From Oceanospirillum sp048264105 (GTDB lineage Bacteria; Pseudomonadota; Gammaproteobacteria; Pseudomonadales; Halomonadaceae): a stretch of 64,000 bases of DNA. Below the pieces are notes generated by a model. That model did not search any database, had not been told where the DNA came from, and saw nothing but the letters and a program-made list of their open reading frames with translations. Made by a program: the position numbers and the translations under genes. Position 1 is the stretch's first letter. Every line of letters begins with the position of its first letter. This document shows positions 32,964 through 42,414 of the stretch, piece by piece. The stretch covers positions 1 through 64,000 of the forward strand of contig JBLXDJ010000004.1 in assembly GCA_048264105.1 (NCBI GenBank). Direction: 5' to 3'.

Positions 32964-33653
32964 TCAGGCTTTGTTCTGCTCGTTATAGGTGAGCACCAGC
33001 GTCCGGTCGGCAATGCGTTCCGCATCCTCATCCTGATGGGTTACCAGAATCAGTGTTTTTCCTGCTCGTCTTGCGGTTACAGCGGTCCAGACTGCGGCTT
33101 TCTGTCGGGTGTGCTGATCCAGTTCCGCAAAGGGTTCATCCAGCAGAACCAGAGGCTCCGGCCGAAGCAGGGTACGGATCAGGCCGATACGCTGGCGCTG
33201 TCCCCCTGACAGTTCTGTCGGGTATTTATCCAACTGATCCGCTACATCCAGAGCTTTGGCCGCTTCCCGGATCTGCTGCAGAGATGGCGGCTGATCAAAA
33301 CCCAGTTTCAGGTTTGTCATCACGCTCAGATGTTCAAACAGATTGTGTTCCTGAAACAGCATACTGACCGGCCGCTGATGGGCGGGCAGTTTGAGCAGAT
33401 CTTCACCGTTCCAGAGCGCCTGTCCGCTTTTTGCTACTTCAAAACCGGCCAGAGTATGCAGCAGGGTGCTTTTTCCGACACCGCTGCGCCCCTGAATTGC
33501 CAGGCATTCCCCGGCGGCCAGTTGCAGGTCGTACGTCAGACGGTAGCCATCCAGCACCACTTCCAGCTGTTCGATCACCAGCCCCTGATGCTTTGAGGCT
33601 GTGGTATTCATTGTGGCGGTATCCGTTCCGCTGAGTTTGAGTGTCTCAGTCAT
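32964..33653 (-). CDS. thiQ: Thiamine ABC transporter ATP-binding protein
   Basis: A 229-residue ABC ATPase: Walker A GRSGVGKST at about residue 57, LFQEHNLFEHLSVMTNLKLG typical of ThiQ, signature LSGGQRQRIGLIRTLL, Walker B LVLLDEPFAELD and the H-loop VTHQDEDA. It powers import of thiamine and its phosphates. The start overlaps the thiP stop by 8 bases. A second Met at residue 15 is an alternative start. It is the last gene of thiBPQ. Confidence 0.92.
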   Translation of the reverse strand: MTETLKLSGTDTATMNTTASKHQGLVIEQLEVVLDGYRLTYDLQLAAGECLAIQGRSGVGKSTLLHTLAGFEVAKSGQALWNGEDLLKLPAHQRPVSMLFQEHNLFEHLSVMTNLKLGFDQPPSLQQIREAAKALDVADQLDKYPTELSGGQRQRIGLIRTLLRPEPLVLLDEPFAELDQHTRQKAAVWTAVTARRAGKTLILVTHQDEDAERIADRTLVLTYNEQNKA

Positions 33654-35268
33654 TGCGTGTGTTCCTGATCATCTTGCCAGAGGCGGAAGGGTTGGTCTGT
33701 GTCTTCAGGTGGCGCTCAAACATAAAGACCAGAAGGGCACAGATCACCAGCAGAAGCAGCGAAGCCATAGCGGCCTCCGCCATACGGTAACTGCCGGCAT
33801 AACCATAAATCAGCCAGGGTAATGTGGTGTATGAGTTGTCGCCAAAGATGGAGAACACGGCGACATCGCCCAGTGCCAGAAGAAGTGCCAGTGCAAAGCT
33901 GCCTTTGGTAACCGGACGGATAAACGGCCATACCACTTTGAACTGTTCAGAGGGGCTTAACCTCAGGTTGGCACTTAAACGGCCATATTGCTGATCAAAC
34001 TGCAGTAATCGGGGTTTCAGCTGCGCGATGACAAAAGGCAGCAGCAGTACGCTATTGATCAGTATAAGCCAGAAAATGCCCCAGCGATCCAGGTCGATTC
34101 TGGGTAGCAGCAGAATATAGAGCCCGGTGGAGAGCACCATTGCCGGGGCGACCAGAGTATGGGTTGCCAGCCACTGAAACAGAATGCGCTGGTTCTCGTG
34201 CCGGTTCAGGCTGGCGCGTCGGATCGGTATCAGCAGCAACCAGGCCAGCAGCATCGCCAGTATCGCGGCTGCAAAGCCGAGCAGCAGTGAAAAACCGGCG
34301 GATTGCATCAGCCCCGGCAGGTCGATTTTACTGAGGCTGGCTTCACTTACGGTTGGCAGTAACGCGAGTAGCGGCAGCAACAGAGCGCACCAGCTCAGAT
34401 AGTAAAGTGTGCCGTGCAGGCGCTGACTCTGCTTGCCCAGAGACGGCTGCCAGCGCTGGCGACCGGTGTCGGCGCTGAGCCAGTTCAGTTTTCCCATACG
34501 GGCGATCAGGGCGAAGATAAGCCCCGCCAGCGTGAACTGCAGCCAGGCCAGTGTCAGCGCTTCGCTCAGGTTGAAATCGTATTTCAGTGCCTGATAGATA
34601 GCGACCTCTAAGGTGGTCGAGCCGGGGCCGCCGCCCAGTGCCAGTACCACCGCAAAGCTGTTAAAGCAGAGTACAAAAATAAAGCCCAGCAGCATCAGCA
34701 GGCTGGGTTTGATGGCAGGCCATTCAACATGGGTGAACTGCTGCCAGCGACTGAACCTGAGTTGCTGAGCCAGTCGCCAGCTGGTATCCGGGATATGACT
34801 CATCTGCTGGCTGATCACCCGAACCGCCAGGGGCGTGTTGAGGTAAACGTGGGCGATCAGAATGCCGTTCAGCCCATAGAGGTTCCAGCCATCCGGCAGA
34901 ATCGGTGTGATAAGGCCTGAGCGTCCCAATAAGGAGACCAGTCCGGTCACCAGCACCAGTGTCGGCATCACAAAGCTCAGCAGACACAGGCTCAGGAAGG
35001 CTCTTTTGGCCGCCAGCTGCGGCATAAAATGCAGGGCGCGGGCGATAGGCAGCGCCAGTGCCACCGAGAGCAGGGCGCTGAGTCCCGCCTGTTCCAGCGA
35101 GAAGCTGAGAATTTGCAGAATATAGGCATCTGTCAGTAACTCAGCCTGAAGGCGGGCACCATCAAAGCCGATCAGGCCATAGAAGGCCAGAGCGGTAATC
35201 AGCAAAATCAGGCTGTAAGCAGCAAAAACAGCCGGTTTTAGCCACCGGCTGTCAGATACAAGAGTCAT
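33646..35268 (-). CDS. thiP: Thiamine ABC transporter permease
   Basis: A 540-residue fused permease with about twelve helices and two copies of the binding-protein-dependent transport motif (the EAA-like loops ISQQMSHIPDTSWRLAQQLRFSRWQQF at about 150-180 and YGRLSANLRLSPSEQFKVVWPF at about 430-450). Length equals E. coli ThiP (536). It lies 20 bases after thiB and overlaps thiQ, forming one operon. Confidence 0.93.
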   Translation of the reverse strand: MTLVSDSRWLKPAVFAAYSLILLITALAFYGLIGFDGARLQAELLTDAYILQILSFSLEQAGLSALLSVALALPIARALHFMPQLAAKRAFLSLCLLSFVMPTLVLVTGLVSLLGRSGLITPILPDGWNLYGLNGILIAHVYLNTPLAVRVISQQMSHIPDTSWRLAQQLRFSRWQQFTHVEWPAIKPSLLMLLGFIFVLCFNSFAVVLALGGGPGSTTLEVAIYQALKYDFNLSEALTLAWLQFTLAGLIFALIARMGKLNWLSADTGRQRWQPSLGKQSQRLHGTLYYLSWCALLLPLLALLPTVSEASLSKIDLPGLMQSAGFSLLLGFAAAILAMLLAWLLLIPIRRASLNRHENQRILFQWLATHTLVAPAMVLSTGLYILLLPRIDLDRWGIFWLILINSVLLLPFVIAQLKPRLLQFDQQYGRLSANLRLSPSEQFKVVWPFIRPVTKGSFALALLLALGDVAVFSIFGDNSYTTLPWLIYGYAGSYRMAEAAMASLLLLVICALLVFMFERHLKTQTNPSASGKMIRNTRND

Positions 35269-35288
35269 TCAGTTAGGGTTCCCGCTGC

Positions 35289-36347
35289 CTATAGGCTGGC
35301 AGCCTGTCGCCATTCCCGCAGCCAGCTGCTGCGCTTCTCAGCCAGTTCTTCCGGAGTGAAGCCGATGGTTTTCGGCTGAATCAGCTGGTTGAACTCTGCA
35401 GGCAGTTCAGCGCCATCAATAACCGGCAGCATCCAGTTGGTCACCGGGATGATCTTCTGTGCTTCCGGCGAGATCAGAAAGCTCAGGAACTGATTGGCCA
35501 GTTCCGGCTGATCGCTGTAGCGGCTGATGGCCGCAACTTCTGTCTGGGCAACGTGACCCTCTTCAAACAGGGCTGCCTTGTATTGGCTTTTGCCCTCGGC
35601 GATCAGGTGATAAGCCGGAGAGGTGGTGTAGCTCAGTACGTAGTCACTGCCGCCTTCCAGGAACATGCTGTAGGCTTCCCACCAGCCTTTGGTAACGGTA
35701 ACCGTATGACCTGCCAGTTTCTTCCATTTAGCTGGCGTGTCATCGCCGTAGACCGCTTTCATCCAGGTCATCAGACCCTGTCCCGGTGTACTGGTACGCG
35801 GGTCCTGATAGATCACCTGTGCATCAGAGTTGATCAGCTCTTCCAGTGAGCGGGCTGGCTGAGCGATCTTGCTGCTGTCGTAGATAAAGGCAAAGTAGCC
35901 GTAATCAAACGGGACAAAGTGGCTGTCCTGCCAGTTAAGCGCCAGTGACAAACCGGACAGGTCTGTGCTGTGTTCCTGTACCAGACCCTGCTGACGGGTG
36001 GTTTCGATCAGCACATTATCCAGACCCAGCAGTACATCGGCTTTGGTCTTTTTACCTTCGATCCGGGCGCGGTTCAGAATACTGACGCCATCTTCCACGG
36101 CGATAAAGTTAAGGTTGCAACCACATCGGGCTTCAAAAGCGATTTTCAATTGCGGGCCGGGGCCCCACTCAGAAACAAAGGAGTCGTAGGTGTAAACCGT
36201 TAACTCAGGCTTCTCTGTTGCAGCCTGTTTTTCGGTTGCCGCCTGAGTCGTGCTGATGGGCAGCAGAACAGCAGCAGTGAGCAGCAGTTTACGCATTAGA
36301 CTTTTCTTTTTCATCGTCTGAAACATCCCGAAGCTTGAGAGGGTCAT
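35289..36347 (-). CDS. thiB: Thiamine-binding periplasmic protein
   Basis: A 352-residue exported binding protein. The core LTVYTYDSFVSEWGPGPQLKIAFEARCGCNLNFI and the segments SILNRARIEGKKTKADVLLGLDN, FDYGYFAFIYD and YQDPRTSTPGQGLMTWMKAVYG are typical of ThiB/TbpA. The signal peptide is MRKLLLTAAVLLPISTTQAA, so the true start could be M1, M12 or M18; I keep M1 because GGAAG stands 8 bases ahead. I see no TPP riboswitch in front, although inverted repeats are present. Confidence 0.92.
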   Translation of the reverse strand: MTLSSFGMFQTMKKKSLMRKLLLTAAVLLPISTTQAATEKQAATEKPELTVYTYDSFVSEWGPGPQLKIAFEARCGCNLNFIAVEDGVSILNRARIEGKKTKADVLLGLDNVLIETTRQQGLVQEHSTDLSGLSLALNWQDSHFVPFDYGYFAFIYDSSKIAQPARSLEELINSDAQVIYQDPRTSTPGQGLMTWMKAVYGDDTPAKWKKLAGHTVTVTKGWWEAYSMFLEGGSDYVLSYTTSPAYHLIAEGKSQYKAALFEEGHVAQTEVAAISRYSDQPELANQFLSFLISPEAQKIIPVTNWMLPVIDGAELPAEFNQLIQPKTIGFTPEELAEKRSSWLREWRQAASL

Positions 36348-36683
36348 AGGGGTTCTTCCTTAACGGATAACATCAGAGCCGTGCTCTGTACGCCAATAAT
36401 TTATTTCGGTACCGTCTTAATGACGACGGCGAAGCCGTTACAGAAAACAATAATTCCACGGTGGGAATATTTATTGTTCACGTTAGACTGCTGAGCATTT
36501 TCCGGCGTATCGAACCCGTTAATCAGAGCAGCGGGTTATAGGGCCTTGGGTTATATAGTCCCCGTGAGATGACGTAAGGGGCTATTCTCTAAAGAGATAC
36601 CGTACCTTTTTCAGGGTTAAATGCCGCAGCCACGGGCCGGAAATCAAGGCTGTGAATCATATCGAAAACTTGTTGGACCCGCC
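36348..36683. other. Divergent region between thiB and the thiamine-kinase-like gene
   Basis: About 335 bases rich in inverted repeats: ATAGTCCCC/GGGGCTAT (36556-36586), AACCCG/CGGGTT (about 36512-36537) and an AT-rich dyad (36446-36478). The conserved TPP-riboswitch blocks (CTGAGA and the ACCTGAtctGGtTAAtaCC region) are absent on either strand as far as I can read. Confidence 0.5.
36446..36478. promoter_or_regulatory. AT-rich dyad upstream of thiB
   Basis: AACAATAATTCC and GGGAATATTTATTGTT can pair over about 12 bases with one bulge and a loop ACGGT. A possible operator or mRNA leader hairpin for thiBPQ. Confidence 0.4.
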
Positions 36684-37496
36684 ATGCGCAACTCGATCTT
36701 TGAACAGGTTAATCAACAGCTGAACTCAGAAGTGCACTGGATGCCGATGAGTCAGGCCGGAACCAGTAACTGGCTTTATAAAGGCGGTTACCGTACCCGG
36801 AAGGCGCGTCACTGCAGTCAGGTTCTGATTCTGCGCATTAATGCCCATGATCAGCTGGCATTTGGTGTCTCCCGCCATCGGGAGGCACAGGTGCTGCAGC
36901 AGATTGCTGGGCAGCCCTGGGCGATGCAGGTTGTCTGCAACGAGCCGGATTCAGGCTGGTGTGTGATGCGTCATCATGGTTTAAGTCTGGGGCCGGAGGC
37001 GGTTTCCGGTGAGATCGCCAGTCAGCTGCTCAAGGCTATATCTGAACTGCAGCAGTTGCCCCTGCCGGACGATGACGAAACGATGCGTATCGCATCTATC
37101 GATTATCCGGATCTGTTTCAGCGTTATCAGGACTGCCTTAATCGTGAGTCTGAGCCGGTCGTCTGGCTGGAGCGGCTGAACCGCCTGGTGCAGATTTTCG
37201 GTAATCTGCCGGATGTGGGCCGATGTTATACCCATCATGATCTGCACCCCGGTAACTGCTGTTGGCAGGACGGCAACCTGGTTCTGATCGACTGGGAGTA
37301 TGCCGGTATTGGTAATCCCTGGTTTGATGCGGCCAGTCTGCATCGTTATTGCGGGATTGAACCAACAAAAATTCATCAGTTGCCCGCTTTCTCACAACTG
37401 TCACCTCCCATGTTTAAACTGGCGCTACAGCAGGCAGAAGACGCGATGTCGCTGTTGGAAAAGCTCTGGTACAAGGTTCGCGCCGGAACCGCCTGA
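36684..37496 (+). CDS. Aminoglycoside-phosphotransferase-fold kinase, probably thiamine kinase
   Basis: A 270-residue small-molecule kinase of the APH/choline kinase fold. Catalytic Brenner motif THHDLHPGNCCW (about 197-208) and the metal motif LIDWEYAGIGNPWFDAASL (about 216-234) are intact. E. coli ThiK is 274 residues with a similar lay-out, and the gene is divergent from thiBPQ, so thiamine salvage (thiamine to TMP) is the likely role. The frame extends upstream to ATG 36621 with AGGG before it; I prefer ATG 36684 because the extra 21 residues do not resemble the family. Confidence 0.78.
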   Translation: MRNSIFEQVNQQLNSEVHWMPMSQAGTSNWLYKGGYRTRKARHCSQVLILRINAHDQLAFGVSRHREAQVLQQIAGQPWAMQVVCNEPDSGWCVMRHHGLSLGPEAVSGEIASQLLKAISELQQLPLPDDDETMRIASIDYPDLFQRYQDCLNRESEPVVWLERLNRLVQIFGNLPDVGRCYTHHDLHPGNCCWQDGNLVLIDWEYAGIGNPWFDAASLHRYCGIEPTKIHQLPAFSQLSPPMFKLALQQAEDAMSLLEKLWYKVRAGTA

Positions 37497-37558
37497 ATCG
37501 GTAAAGGTACGACTTAAGTGACTGGTCAGACAGGCGTTTTGGGTCGCTACCATCCAAA

Positions 37559-37581
37559 AGTCTATACCTTTGTGCTATAAT
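37559..37581 (+). promoter_or_regulatory. Extended -10 promoter of the BCCT gene
   Basis: TGCTATAAT is a perfect extended -10 (TATAAT at 37576-37581). The -35 region is poor. It implies a leader of about 170 bases. Confidence 0.55.
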
Positions 37582-37761
37582 GATTAGGTATGTAAGTAAA
37601 TTCCTATCTTCTTCCTCTGTACGTGTCTTCTATCTTAATGACTTTGCTATCCCCATCGTTCACTGCGTTATAGCTGTTTTCTTTTGCGGTAGTCAGAGCC
37701 TTTAAGTAGCCGTCACAGTTCAGAGAAGAGCCCACATACTTCCATTGATAAGGCTAAATTC

Positions 37762-39393
37762 ATGAGTGATAAAAACGATATTATGACTCCTGATGGCGAG
37801 GTTAATCCGATTAATACGGATTATCAGATCGGTCAGGATAATGTCGCACTGCAGATCGGGCCTTTCGGTCTCGATATTCATAACCGGGTCTTTATGATCT
37901 CCGGTCTCAGCATTGTGGCTTTTGTGCTGCTGACCCTGATGTTTCAGTCTCAGGTTGCGCCAATTTTCGGCTCGATCCGTAGCTGGCTGACCACGAATCT
38001 GGACTGGTTTTTCCTAAGTGCCGGAAACATTTTTGTTCTGGTCTGCCTGTTCCTGATCTTCTCTCCTATGGGTAAGGTTCGTCTGGGCGGCACAGAAGCG
38101 ACGCCGGATTACACCTACACCGGCTGGTTCTCCATGCTGTTTGCTGCAGGTATGGGTATTGGCCTGATGTTCTACGGTGTATCTGAGCCTATGTCTCACT
38201 TTGCATCGTCGATGGGCGGCACCACCATGGAAAATGGTGTGCGTACTGACTGGGCTCCTTTGGGTGGCGCAGCAGGTGATGCTGAAGCGGCTGCCTCTCT
38301 GGGTATGGCGGCGACCATCTACCACTGGGGTCTGCACCCGTGGGCGATCTACGCGGTTCTGGCTCTGGGTCTGGCGCTGTTCTCCTTCAATAAAGGTCTG
38401 CCACTGACCATGCGCTCTGTGTTCTACCCTCTGCTGGGTGAGCGCGTTTGGGGCTGGCCGGGTCATATCATTGATATTCTGGCGGTATTCGCCACGCTGT
38501 TCGGTCTGGCAACCTCTCTGGGTCTGGGCGCGTCACAGGCGGGTGCGGGTCTGAACTACCTGTTTGATGTGCCGATGGGCTCAACGACTAACGTGCTGCT
38601 GGTGATGGGCATTACCGGTCTGGCGATGATCTCGGTTCTGGCGGGTCTGGATGCCGGTGTTAAGCGCCTGTCTGAAATCAACATGGTACTGGCTGCTCTG
38701 CTACTGCTGTTTGTGATTTTTGTTGGCCCGACGCTGGCGATTCTGACCGGTTTCTTCAGCAATCTGGCGTCTTACCTGCAGCATCTGCCTGCGCTGGCAA
38801 ACCCGGTAGGTCGTGAAGATGCGAACTTCGCTTCCGGCTGGACTGCATTCTACTGGGCATGGTGGATCTCCTGGTCACCTTTCGTAGGTATGTTTATCGC
38901 CCGTGTTTCCCGTGGCCGTACCGTACGTGAGTTTATGATCTCTGTACTGCTGATTCCGTCTCTGGCGTGTGTACTTTGGATGACCGCTTTTGGTGGTACT
39001 GCGATCAGCCAGCTGGTGAATGATGGTTATCAGGCGGTCAGTCAGGCAGATCTGCCGATTAAACTCTTCCTGATGCTGGATGTGCTGCCGCTGTCTGAGA
39101 TTACTTCTCTGATCGCGATTGTGCTGGTGATTGTGTTCTTCGTGACCTCTTCAGACTCCGGCTCGCTGGTAATTGATGCCATCTCTGCCGGTGGTAAAGT
39201 GGACTCACCTAAACCACAGCGTGTTTTCTGGTGTACCTTTGAAGGTCTGGTAGCGATCGCCCTGATTCTGGGTGGCGGTCTGACAGCCTTGCAGGCGATG
39301 GCGGTTTCAACGGGTCTTCCGTTTACCATCGTTCTGTTGGTTGCCTGTGTGTCGGTTCTTAAAGGACTGTCCACAGAACCTAAGAGTGTTTAA
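37762..39393 (+). CDS. BCCT family betaine/choline/carnitine transporter
   Basis: A 543-residue transporter with twelve predicted helices. The glycine-rich substrate/Na+ site GMGIGLMFYGVSEPMSHF (about 133-150) and the aromatic box WTAFYWAWWISWSPFVGMFIARVSRGRT (about 355-385) identify the family; such proteins import osmoprotectants or quaternary ammonium substrates. The short C-terminal tail lacks the long basic osmosensor of BetP. A terminator follows, then the DUF294 gene. Confidence 0.93.
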   Translation: MSDKNDIMTPDGEVNPINTDYQIGQDNVALQIGPFGLDIHNRVFMISGLSIVAFVLLTLMFQSQVAPIFGSIRSWLTTNLDWFFLSAGNIFVLVCLFLIFSPMGKVRLGGTEATPDYTYTGWFSMLFAAGMGIGLMFYGVSEPMSHFASSMGGTTMENGVRTDWAPLGGAAGDAEAAASLGMAATIYHWGLHPWAIYAVLALGLALFSFNKGLPLTMRSVFYPLLGERVWGWPGHIIDILAVFATLFGLATSLGLGASQAGAGLNYLFDVPMGSTTNVLLVMGITGLAMISVLAGLDAGVKRLSEINMVLAALLLLFVIFVGPTLAILTGFFSNLASYLQHLPALANPVGREDANFASGWTAFYWAWWISWSPFVGMFIARVSRGRTVREFMISVLLIPSLACVLWMTAFGGTAISQLVNDGYQAVSQADLPIKLFLMLDVLPLSEITSLIAIVLVIVFFVTSSDSGSLVIDAISAGGKVDSPKPQRVFWCTFEGLVAIALILGGGLTALQAMAVSTGLPFTIVLLVACVSVLKGLSTEPKSV

Positions 39394-39421
39394 TCTGTAA
39401 TACAGCTTATCTCTCTTTGAG

Positions 39422-39456
39422 AAAGGGTAGGGCGCGAAGCGTTCCTGCCCTTTTTC
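39422..39456 (+). terminator. Terminator after the BCCT gene
   Basis: AAGGGTAGG and CCTGCCCTT pair over nine bases (one G-U) with an inner GCGC/GCGT stem, followed by TTT. Confidence 0.7.
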
Positions 39457-39540
39457 GGTTATGGCAAGGCCTGTCTGACAGGCGATAAGTGAATTTTCAG
39501 ACCTGCGGCTGCGATCAGTCCGGGCAACGGGAGGTAGAAA

Positions 39541-41475
39541 ATGGAAGTTGAACAGGTTGAGGTGTATGAGTTTTTACGCCGGTTCGTACCTTTTAAAATG
39601 TTGCCGGATGAGGCTCTGGCCGAGTTAAGTCAGCAGGTTGAAATTGCCTATTACAAAGCCGGAAGCCAGATTCTTGAGGTGGGCGATACCGTATCGGATC
39701 TCTGCTTTGTCCGCAGTGGTGCTGTTGAGATCTATCGACGCAATGGCGAGCTCTATAACCGCCTGAGCGAGGGCGGGTTGTTTGCTTATCAAAGCCTGCT
39801 GATGAAGCAAAAAGTGCGTTTCCCCGTTAAAGCGATCGAAGACAGTCTGATCTACTTTATGCCGGAAGGGGTCTTCCGGCCGATGTTTGATGAGTATGAA
39901 GAGTTTGCTGACTTTTTCGAGGTGGGGGATCAGTCCCGCTTACGTCAGGCGGTTTCCCGTCGGGAAGATTCGAATGAACTGCTCACCTCCCGGATTACAA
40001 CCCTGATCGGCCGTGAGCCTGTGCTGATCTCCTCTGCCGCCACGGTTCAGCAGGCGGCGCAACTGATGACCGATGAAGGGGTTTCTTCATTGCTGATTCT
40101 GCAGGCTGAGGCCTGCGAGCCCTACGATGATGAAGAGGCTTATGATTTTCATCAGGCACTGGTATCCGCCAGTGACGGCAGCGAGCATAGGGTGTGTGGC
40201 ATTATTACCGACCGGGATCTGCGTACCCGGGTGGTTTCTCAGGGGTTGCCTTTCGATACGCCGGTCGAGGAGATTATGTCTCAGGGTCTGGTGATGATTA
40301 ACAGCGATGAGTACGTCTTTGAGGCGATGCTCACCATGCTGAGAACCAATGTTCACCATCTGCCGGTGCTGAAAAAGGGACGCCCGCTGGGGGTGATCGC
40401 CCTGTCTGATCTGGTGCGCTATGAGTCCCGCAACAGTCTGTTTGTGGTCAGCAGTATCTTCCGTCAGCAAACCGTTGAGGAGCTGGCTGCACTGCAGACG
40501 GATGTTCAGGCAAGCTTTGTACGCATGGTGAATGAAGATGCCAACTCCCGCATGGTGGGTTCGGCGATGGCCGTCATCGGGCGTAGTTTCAAGCAACGCC
40601 TGCTGGAGCTGGGTGAGGAGAAGTTTGGCCCGCCGCCGGTGCCTTATTGCTTTATGGCGCTGGGTTCTATGGCCCGTGATGAGCAGCTGATTGTGACCGA
40701 TCAGGATAATGCCATGGTGCTGGACGACAGTTTTGATCCCAAGCTGCATGATGAATATTTCAAAAAGCTGGCAACCTTTGTCTGTGATGGTCTGGCCGCC
40801 TGCGGATACAGCTACTGCACCGGCGATGTGATGGCGACCAATACCAAATGGCGTCAGCCTAAGCAGGTGTGGGAACAATATTTCATTGAGTGGATCGACA
40901 ACCCGACACCGGAATCCCTGCTGAACAGTAATATCTTTTTCGATCTGGATGGTGTCTGGGGGCGTACCGAATGGGCGGACCAGCTACAGGGGCTGATCAG
41001 TCGTCGGGCGCGGCGTAGTCAGCGCTTCCTCGCGTCGATGGCCCGTAACGCATTGAACCGCACGCCACCTTTGGGCTTCTTCAAGACCTTTGTGATGGAA
41101 CAGGATGGTCAGCATAAAAACTCCATCAACCTCAAGCGTCGGGGTACGGCACCGCTGGCGGATCTGATTCGGGTACATGCTCTGGCGGTTGGCTCTAGGG
41201 CGCAGAACTCTTTTGATCGTCTGGATGATGTGATCGAAGCTGAGATTCTGCCACCGGATCGGGGGCCGGATCTCAGGGATGCGATGGAATTTATCTCCAT
41301 GGTGCGTATCCGCCATCAGGCGCTGGATCTTGAAGGTGAACAGGAGCCGGACAACAATATTGAGCCGGAGAATATGTCGCACTTTGAGCGCCGAAATCTG
41401 AAAGAAGCGTTCCAGATTCTGAGTGATGCTCAGAAGTTCCTGAAATTCCGTTATCAACCTAATCGGGCGAACTAA
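39541..41475 (+). CDS. cNMP-binding, CBS and DUF294 nucleotidyltransferase-like protein
   Basis: A 644-residue soluble regulator-like protein. Order: cyclic-nucleotide-binding domain about 15-130, CBS pair about 155-315 (VQQAAQLMTDEGVSSLLI and VFEAMLTMLRTNVHHLPVL), then a nucleotidyltransferase-like DUF294 domain about 330-480 with GSMARDEQLIVTDQDNAMVLDD, and an all-helical C-terminal domain. The GSxAR...DxDN core keeps the two acidic residues of active GlnD-like enzymes. The substrate is unknown. It is followed 3 bases later by an exonuclease gene. GGGAGG precedes the ATG. Confidence 0.9.
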   Translation: MEVEQVEVYEFLRRFVPFKMLPDEALAELSQQVEIAYYKAGSQILEVGDTVSDLCFVRSGAVEIYRRNGELYNRLSEGGLFAYQSLLMKQKVRFPVKAIEDSLIYFMPEGVFRPMFDEYEEFADFFEVGDQSRLRQAVSRREDSNELLTSRITTLIGREPVLISSAATVQQAAQLMTDEGVSSLLILQAEACEPYDDEEAYDFHQALVSASDGSEHRVCGIITDRDLRTRVVSQGLPFDTPVEEIMSQGLVMINSDEYVFEAMLTMLRTNVHHLPVLKKGRPLGVIALSDLVRYESRNSLFVVSSIFRQQTVEELAALQTDVQASFVRMVNEDANSRMVGSAMAVIGRSFKQRLLELGEEKFGPPPVPYCFMALGSMARDEQLIVTDQDNAMVLDDSFDPKLHDEYFKKLATFVCDGLAACGYSYCTGDVMATNTKWRQPKQVWEQYFIEWIDNPTPESLLNSNIFFDLDGVWGRTEWADQLQGLISRRARRSQRFLASMARNALNRTPPLGFFKTFVMEQDGQHKNSINLKRRGTAPLADLIRVHALAVGSRAQNSFDRLDDVIEAEILPPDRGPDLRDAMEFISMVRIRHQALDLEGEQEPDNNIEPENMSHFERRNLKEAFQILSDAQKFLKFRYQPNRAN

Positions 41476-41478
41476 ACC

Positions 41479-42213
41479 ATGCTGCACCTGATCCCGGAGC
41501 GGGGAAAAAAACATCAGCCTCAGCCTGAATGGCCGGAGCGGTTTCGACTGCTGGCGGAGCAGGCTGAGCATCCGCTGCTGAAAAATTTCTACGAGGCAGG
41601 ATGTGTTGACCCTGATACACCGCTGGATCAGGTCTCATTCGTGGCGATGGATTTTGAAACCACAGGGCTTAACCCGCAGAAAAACGGCATTGTCAGTATC
41701 GGTCTGGTGCCCTTTACCCTGCGGCGTATCTACTGCAGTCAGTCACAGCACTGGATTCTGGATCCGGGCAAGCCGCTGAATGCAGAGTCTGTGGTGATTC
41801 ATGGTATTACCCATTCCGATATTGATGATGCACCGGATCTCAGCCGGGTACTGCCCCGGTTGCTGGAAGCCCTGAAAGGGCGTATTCCTGTGGTGCATCA
41901 CCGGGGTATCGAGCAGCCCTTCCTCAGCGCCGCACTGAAAGCGCGTTTGGGTGAGGGGGTGGTTTTTCCTGTTGTCGATACCATGGAGCTGGAAGCCCGT
42001 CTGCACCGGCACCATCCTCTGGGCTGGTTTGCCCGTTTGCTGGGTAAGAAACCGGTCTCGATCCGTTTAGCGGATAGCCGCACCCGTTATAACCTGCCTT
42101 TTTACGCGCCCCATCATGCCCTGACCGATGCACTGGCCTCCGCTGAGTTATTGCAGGCTCAGATCGCGGATCGTTTTAATCCTGATGACCCGATTCGCCT
42201 GATCTGGCACTGA
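41479..42213 (+). CDS. DnaQ-type 3'-5' exonuclease
   Basis: A 244-residue DEDDh exonuclease: ExoI FVAMDFETTGLNPQKNGIVSIG (about 54-75), ExoII in IPVVHHRGIEQPFL (about 136) and ExoIII HHALTDALASAELL (about 213-226). It resembles the stand-alone proofreading-like subunits distinct from DnaQ itself; it has no UvrC or polymerase part. Three bases separate it from the DUF294 gene; this pair occurs together in other gammaproteobacteria, often near acetate or other transporters, which suggests a joint role in nucleotide signalling or turnover. Confidence 0.9.
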   Translation: MLHLIPERGKKHQPQPEWPERFRLLAEQAEHPLLKNFYEAGCVDPDTPLDQVSFVAMDFETTGLNPQKNGIVSIGLVPFTLRRIYCSQSQHWILDPGKPLNAESVVIHGITHSDIDDAPDLSRVLPRLLEALKGRIPVVHHRGIEQPFLSAALKARLGEGVVFPVVDTMELEARLHRHHPLGWFARLLGKKPVSIRLADSRTRYNLPFYAPHHALTDALASAELLQAQIADRFNPDDPIRLIWH

Positions 42214-42414
42214 TTCTGTCGCTGTTGCTGTTGTCTGTAGGTGCTGTCTGTAGGAAATAGGACGGGGCGTGTAAGTGACCACTTCTTTCGCTGTAAGCTC
42301 TGTTAAAAGACTGCTTTTATGCGGATCACCCAAAGTGGGGTATCTGCTGATTGCGGTCTTAGCCGTATGATTTTGCCTATCCTATTTTTTGTTTGATAAG
42401 GCACTCAGACTCTT

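Noticed and set aside
36348..36600. TPP riboswitch upstream of thiB
   Set aside because: The conserved CTGAGA and the second conserved block could not be found on either strand.
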